Source: Sphingobacterium yanglingense (lineage in GTDB: Bacteria; Bacteroidota; Bacteroidia; Sphingobacteriales; Sphingobacteriaceae). From it: a DNA stretch of 64,000 nucleotides. Numbering within the stretch: the stretch's first letter is position 1; every line of letters begins with the position of its first letter. The position numbers and the translations under genes were made by a program. The notes beneath the pieces were generated by a model, which was not told the DNA's origin, did not search any database, and worked only from the letters and a program-made list of their open reading frames with translations. The stretch covers positions 186,001 through 250,000 of the forward strand of contig NZ_SNYV01000019.1 in assembly GCF_004363245.1 (NCBI RefSeq), written 5' to 3'. This document shows positions 60,020 to 64,000 of this stretch, in pieces.

Positions 60020-61165
60020 ATGATTTCAAAAAAGATAGCTGCCCTCATCGCGGGGAAGAAGCTAAATACCTTGTCTATTGAAGAGGAAGAGTTGCTGTTA
60101 GCCTGGAGGAAGGAGGCTGAACAGCATGAAATGGCTTATCAATATGCGATGAATAAGACGGACTGGTATAGGGATCTGCAGACCTTGGAGACTATCGATG
60201 TGAATAAGGCTGTAGATAGTGTGTTGGAACGTATCCTCAGAACTGAATCGAAAAAGATGAAACCTCGGTACTGGTGGAGGTATGCGGGGGTGGCTGCGGC
60301 AGTATTGCTGGTGTTGCTGTCTGTTCTTTGGAAGTATAGGGAAACAGCGGTGGAGATTGTACCAGGAGGCAACAAAGCGATACTTAAGTTGGCCGATGGG
60401 ACCTCTCTTCAGTTGAGTGAGGGACAGCATGAACTGGTTATTTCGGACGAGCTTTTGTATGGAGATGGTTCGGGGGTGGAAGGTGTGACTAAGGAACAGC
60501 GGGCTGATGCGATGATGGAAATAGTGACACCAAAAGGGGGAGAGTACACAGTCATCCTAGCGGATAAGACAAAGATTATTTTGAATGCAGCATCGAAGCT
60601 ACGATTTCCAAAGGTTTTTTCGATGAGAGAACGCTTGGTAGAGCTAGAAGGGGAGGCGTATTTTGAAGTGAACAAGACCCTGACTCCTGCGCAACAACCA
60701 CAACCTTTTTTGGTGAAGACAAAGCAGCAGACTGTGCAGGTCTTAGGTACCCAGTTTAACATCTCCGCATATGCAGAGGATAAAAGTACCTATACCACAT
60801 TGGTAGAAGGCAAGGTGGCGGTCTCGGCAGAACATCGTGGGGCGAAGGTACAGCAATTAATCCCTGGACAACAGGCTATTAATAACGGAACTGGAGCTAT
60901 TGAGGTTAAGGCTGTCGATGTATTCAACTATACATCCTGGACCAAAAATCAGTTTGTATTTGCATCAGAGCCCTTGGGAGCGGCGATGCAGAAACTCGCG
61001 CGATGGTATGATATGGAGTACGTTTTCGAGAAGGAATCGTTAAAAAATGAACGAATTGAAGGCATCCTACCAAGATATGCATCATTGGAAGAGTTGTTGG
61101 AGCTGATGAAGGAATCATTAAATCTACGTTTTCGTGTCGTTGGTAAACAGGTGTATATCTATTAG
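60020..61165 (+). CDS. FecR-family anti-sigma factor (import locus 3)
   Basis: This 381-aa protein has a cytoplasmic N-terminus, a transmembrane segment at about 90-107 (YAGVAAAVLLVLLSVLW), a FecR domain at about 170-275 (VTPKGGEYTVILADKTKIILN, GEAYFEVNKTL, LGTQFNISAYAED) and a DUF4974-like C-terminus (about 310-381, FVFASEPLGAAMQKLARWYD). It holds the sigma factor encoded just upstream and should be addressed by the STN-bearing SusC at 62460. Confidence 0.92.
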   Translation: MISKKIAALIAGKKLNTLSIEEEELLLAWRKEAEQHEMAYQYAMNKTDWYRDLQTLETIDVNKAVDSVLERILRTESKKMKPRYWWRYAGVAAAVLLVLLSVLWKYRETAVEIVPGGNKAILKLADGTSLQLSEGQHELVISDELLYGDGSGVEGVTKEQRADAMMEIVTPKGGEYTVILADKTKIILNAASKLRFPKVFSMRERLVELEGEAYFEVNKTLTPAQQPQPFLVKTKQQTVQVLGTQFNISAYAEDKSTYTTLVEGKVAVSAEHRGAKVQQLIPGQQAINNGTGAIEVKAVDVFNYTSWTKNQFVFASEPLGAAMQKLARWYDMEYVFEKESLKNERIEGILPRYASLEELLELMKESLNLRFRVVGKQVYIY

Positions 61166-61191
61166 AAAATCAATTCAATAAACAGTATAAA

Positions 61192-62334
61192 ATGAGAAAA
61201 ATTATCGCGCTGATCGTTAGTGTATTATGGCTGAGCTCGGGAGCTTTTGCGCAAAAAATGATGCTAAAGGATTTTAATTATTCTGGCTCTGACTGGCAGA
61301 AATATGATGGACATAGGTTGACTATAGTTGTGCTGGACACCTCTATAGGAGGTACTGCCCTGTTAGCAGAGCAGATTATAGAGGGAGGTAAGTTTACTAT
61401 TAAAGGGCAGGTATGGGCTCCACAAAATGCCTACTTCGGTTTGTATAATCCAGAAGGTGATTTTGTCTATAAACAGGAATTTATTGCTGAACCCGGCGAG
61501 CTTCAAATAGATAGGGATGCCGAATCCAATGGCATAAACATTATAGGAGGCAAGTACAATAAGTTGTTTGAAGCCATAAAGAAGGACCCCGTATACGTGG
61601 CAAAGCTGCAAGCATTTGAAAGTTATTCCAGCTCGTTGACCTCAGAAGATTTTCAGGTGGATGCCAACAGAGCAAAATATGCTGAATTGCAAAAAGAAGC
61701 AGGTCAGATCTTACAAGCTAAATATGACGCTATTCGCGACAATAATCCGGATCCAATAGCACGATTGTTGGCCTTCAAGATGGTGAGATCGCTGGATACG
61801 AGAGAAAAGGAGCTCGATCTTCTGCAAAAAGAATTGGGCGAGTTACCGGAAATCGTATATCTGAAGTATAGAATACAAGATGTTAGGGCGAGAGCTAAGA
61901 AACAGGTGGTGATGGGGGTTGATTCGACGATAAATGACTTTAAAGGCAATGACCTGGATGGAAAAGAAATGAACCTGATGGGGATTTTAAAAAAGAATAA
62001 ATATACGCTTGTCGAATTTTGGGCCTCATGGTGCGGACCGTGTAGAGCGGAAATTCCGCATATGAAAAAAGCATACGAACGATTCAATGCTAAAGGATTT
62101 GAAATTCTCTCATTTACCCTAGATCATGAACGTGAACGTTGGCTGAAGGCTTCCAATGAAGAGCATATTCCGTGGATAAATATAGGAGATCTAAAGGCTT
62201 TTAAAAGTCCAGTAGTGCAGATGTTTGGCATTAGAGGGATACCAGCCAATTATCTCGTTGATGCAAACGGAAAGATTGTCGCGGTAAACCTGAGACAAGA
62301 TGAACTTGATAAAAAACTAGCTGAATTGTTATAG
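61192..62334 (+). CDS. TlpA-like thioredoxin-family protein (locus 3)
   Basis: This 380-aa protein has a signal peptide (IIALIVSVLWLSSGAFAQ), a DUF4369-like beta region (about 22-120), a helical linker and a C-terminal thioredoxin domain with C281/C284 in WASWCGPCRAEIP and the cis-Pro region GIRGIPANYLV. It has the same architecture as the single thioredoxins of locus 1, but here it is placed between fecR and susC, 26 bases after fecR, instead of after susD. This links envelope redox proteins to a second SusC system in the same window. Confidence 0.88.
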   Translation: MRKIIALIVSVLWLSSGAFAQKMMLKDFNYSGSDWQKYDGHRLTIVVLDTSIGGTALLAEQIIEGGKFTIKGQVWAPQNAYFGLYNPEGDFVYKQEFIAEPGELQIDRDAESNGINIIGGKYNKLFEAIKKDPVYVAKLQAFESYSSSLTSEDFQVDANRAKYAELQKEAGQILQAKYDAIRDNNPDPIARLLAFKMVRSLDTREKELDLLQKELGELPEIVYLKYRIQDVRARAKKQVVMGVDSTINDFKGNDLDGKEMNLMGILKKNKYTLVEFWASWCGPCRAEIPHMKKAYERFNAKGFEILSFTLDHERERWLKASNEEHIPWINIGDLKAFKSPVVQMFGIRGIPANYLVDANGKIVAVNLRQDELDKKLAELL

Positions 62335-62459
62335 TGCACTAACCTAAAAAGAAAGGAGAAGAATGAATAAAATCTAACACATTAAGGCTGGTATAATGAG
62401 TGCCTATCCAGAATGAAATTAATCGTAAAATGAATACAATTAATCAATAACCTCTAAAA

Positions 62460-64000
62460 ATGAAGAAATTTTTTACTAAACAAAATGTAGACGGGCTATC
62501 TAATCCTGAACTGCAGAACGATACTAAATCGCTGTACAGCTGTAATGTCCCTAAATGGGGAAAAGTTTCGCTTGCAGTTGTTTCGATGCTGATGGGAACT
62601 ATAGCCGTCAGTGCATCGTCTTATGCACAGCGAATAAAATTTGAGAACAAGAATGTAAGTTATAGAAAGGTATTTCAAGAAATTAATAGACAGACCGGCT
62701 ATCACTATTTATGGACCGCCAAGGGGGTGGATCCGATGAGTAAAATAGCGGTGTCTTTTAACGATGAATCGATAGAACAGGTGTTGCGAAAAATTGAAAG
62801 TAGCTATCCGCTGACGTTCGAGATTCAGGACAAAGTGATCCGTGTTAAAGCAAAGCCAGCTATATTAGCAAATGTGGCTGGAGCAGGACTGGAAAATAAA
62901 CTGCAGCGTACGTCAGAAGTTAATATCCAGCAAGTGGTAAGAGGTAAAGTGACTGATGATAAAGGAAATCCGTTAGTAGGGGTCAGTGTTGCGGTAGAGG
63001 GGAGACGTATAGGTACTGTTACAGATGCCAATGGGAATTTTACATTGGAAGGCATTGAACCTGGAGCTACTTTATCGATTTCCTATGTAGGTTATGTACG
63101 GAAGATTGTAGAAGCGAAGGCTAATATTGGGAGTATCAGCTTAGTGCCGACTGATGGGAAAATTGAAGAAGCTGTAGTCCGCGTAAACACAGGTTATCAG
63201 AGTTTGCCTCGTGAACGTATGACGGGCTCATTCAGTTATGTTTCTGGAGAGCAGCTGGAGTCTAAATTGGCAACAGGCCTGAAAAATGCGCTGGAGGGAC
63301 AAGCCGCAGGGGTGGTGATTGATAAATCGGGAAATATTGAGATTAGGGGGATTTCGACGTTTAGTGCAGAGAAGACCCCACTCGTAGTGGTCGATGGATA
63401 TCCTATTGAAGGGGGAATAGATGATATAAATCCGATGAATATTGCGAGTATTACGGTGTTGAAAGATGCGGTAGCAGCGTCGATCTACGGTTCGCGGGCA
63501 GGAAATGGTGTAATCGTAATCACAACGAAAGCAGGAAAATCAGGAAAGCCAAGAGTAAACTATTCCGGATTTGTAAATATCGTATCCAAACCGGAGCTAA
63601 AATACCTGAACAGGGCATCCTCTTCAGATTATATAGATGCAGAGATCGATCTATTCAATGAAAATCCGAATGGACCATCGACGATCAGTACGGGTAACAT
63701 GAGCCGCGTTACTTATCTGTTGATGCAGGTTAGGGAAAAGAAGATCTCGGAAGCAGAAGCAATGGCTGAAATAAATGCATTGCGTAAAATAGATGGGATG
63801 AAGCAGATCGAAGATTCGTTCTTTAGAAATAAGATTACGCACCAACATAACTTGGGTATTGTAGGGGGAACGGAAGAGTATAACTATAATATTGCTGTAA
63901 ACTATCAAAATACGAAGGAGAATCTGTTGAATAATGATGGCAAGAAAATTATTTTTGACTTAAAAAATGAATGGAAGCCATTTTCTTTCTTGACAGCAGG
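62460..64000 (+). CDS. SusC/RagA-type TonB-dependent transporter with STN domain (partial, runs off window)
   Basis: This frame opens with ATG at 62460 and is open to the window end (513 codons seen). The N-terminus has a hydrophobic export segment (about 40-60, VSLAVVSMLMGTIAVSASSYAQ) and an STN domain (about 65-130, YRKVFQEINRQTGYHYLW). A carboxypeptidase-regulatory-like domain (about 160-230, VVRGKVTDDKGNPLVGVSVAV), a plug (LKDAVAASIYGSRAGNGVIV) and the first barrel strands follow. The usual VVVGYG signature is altered to AVVRVNTGYQSLPRERMTGS. Its SusD partner must lie beyond the window. Confidence 0.93.
   Translation, partial: MKKFFTKQNVDGLSNPELQNDTKSLYSCNVPKWGKVSLAVVSMLMGTIAVSASSYAQRIKFENKNVSYRKVFQEINRQTGYHYLWTAKGVDPMSKIAVSFNDESIEQVLRKIESSYPLTFEIQDKVIRVKAKPAILANVAGAGLENKLQRTSEVNIQQVVRGKVTDDKGNPLVGVSVAVEGRRIGTVTDANGNFTLEGIEPGATLSISYVGYVRKIVEAKANIGSISLVPTDGKIEEAVVRVNTGYQSLPRERMTGSFSYVSGEQLESKLATGLKNALEGQAAGVVIDKSGNIEIRGISTFSAEKTPLVVVDGYPIEGGIDDINPMNIASITVLKDAVAASIYGSRAGNGVIVITTKAGKSGKPRVNYSGFVNIVSKPELKYLNRASSSDYIDAEIDLFNENPNGPSTISTGNMSRVTYLLMQVREKKISEAEAMAEINALRKIDGMKQIEDSFFRNKITHQHNLGIVGGTEEYNYNIAVNYQNTKENLLNNDGKKIIFDLKNEWKPFSFLTA

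Noticed and set aside
1..64000. CRISPR arrays, tRNA/rRNA genes, insertion sequences or prophage genes
   Set aside because: No regularly spaced direct repeats, cloverleaf-like or rRNA-like segments, transposase, integrase or phage structural proteins were seen on either strand.

Overview
The window looks like chromosomal DNA of a Bacteroidota bacterium, most likely Sphingobacteriaceae and close to Sphingobacterium. This is inferred from three SusC/SusD outer-membrane import loci, their ECF sigma/FecR anti-sigma pairs, TlpA-type thioredoxins with DUF4369-like N-termini, promoter-like TAnnTTTG boxes, the lack of purine-rich ribosome sites, and a Wza/Wzc capsule locus. No rRNA, tRNA, transposase, integrase or CRISPR array was found.

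Layout. 1-1397: the end of one gene, one small membrane-protein gene, and several palindromic intergenic repeats. 1398-12807: import locus 1, with ECF sigma, FecR, SusC, SusD and three thioredoxin-like proteins; the last of these carries two complete thioredoxin modules. 13002-40362 (plus 40610-41047): a capsule or O-antigen locus. It holds two complete rfbB-C-D-A sets for dTDP-L-rhamnose, separated by a wHTH/nucleotidyltransferase-like protein, a cytidylyltransferase, and wecB-wecC (UDP-ManNAcA). After these come an AT-rich block (flippase, polymerase, two glycosyltransferases, a beta-helix protein), then a glycosyltransferase, epimerase and WecA-type initiating transferase, then Wza, Wzc, a CpsB-type phosphatase, a WbpM-type dehydratase and a WxcM-like cupin. 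41112-41750: an HdeD-like membrane protein. 42158-52701: import locus 2, with a divergent sigma gene, then FecR, SusC, SusD, an HExxH lipoprotein, a DUF4302-like protein and two further lipoproteins. 52887-59145: a PHP-type phosphodiesterase with its own SusC/SusD pair. 59310-64000: import locus 3, with sigma, FecR, a TlpA-like protein and a SusC that runs off the window.

How it fits together. In the import loci SusC/SusD bind and import a substrate. SusC proteins with an N-terminal STN domain would signal to FecR, which releases the ECF sigma to raise expression of the locus. In the capsule locus, nucleotide sugars (dTDP-Rha, UDP-ManNAcA, and probably UDP-FucNAc or UDP-QuiNAc) are made, assembled on undecaprenyl phosphate, flipped, polymerised, and exported under Wzc kinase and CpsB phosphatase control.

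The most interesting points lie between genes. The first rfb set carries two small genes that the second set lacks: a four-helix-bundle (S23-type) gene and a GxxExxY (PD-(D/E)XK) gene. Each is bracketed by imperfect inverted repeats, so each looks like a compact inserted cassette. In both rfb sets the rfbC-rfbD gap holds the same multi-hairpin element, whose stems differ in sequence but keep their pairing. A larger member of this family lies near the left end. Other points are a thioredoxin-dominated SusCD locus, a DUF4369-like lipoprotein that stops where a thioredoxin domain would begin, and a small gene remnant interrupted by an amber codon. All family assignments were made by eye from the sequence; no searches were run.
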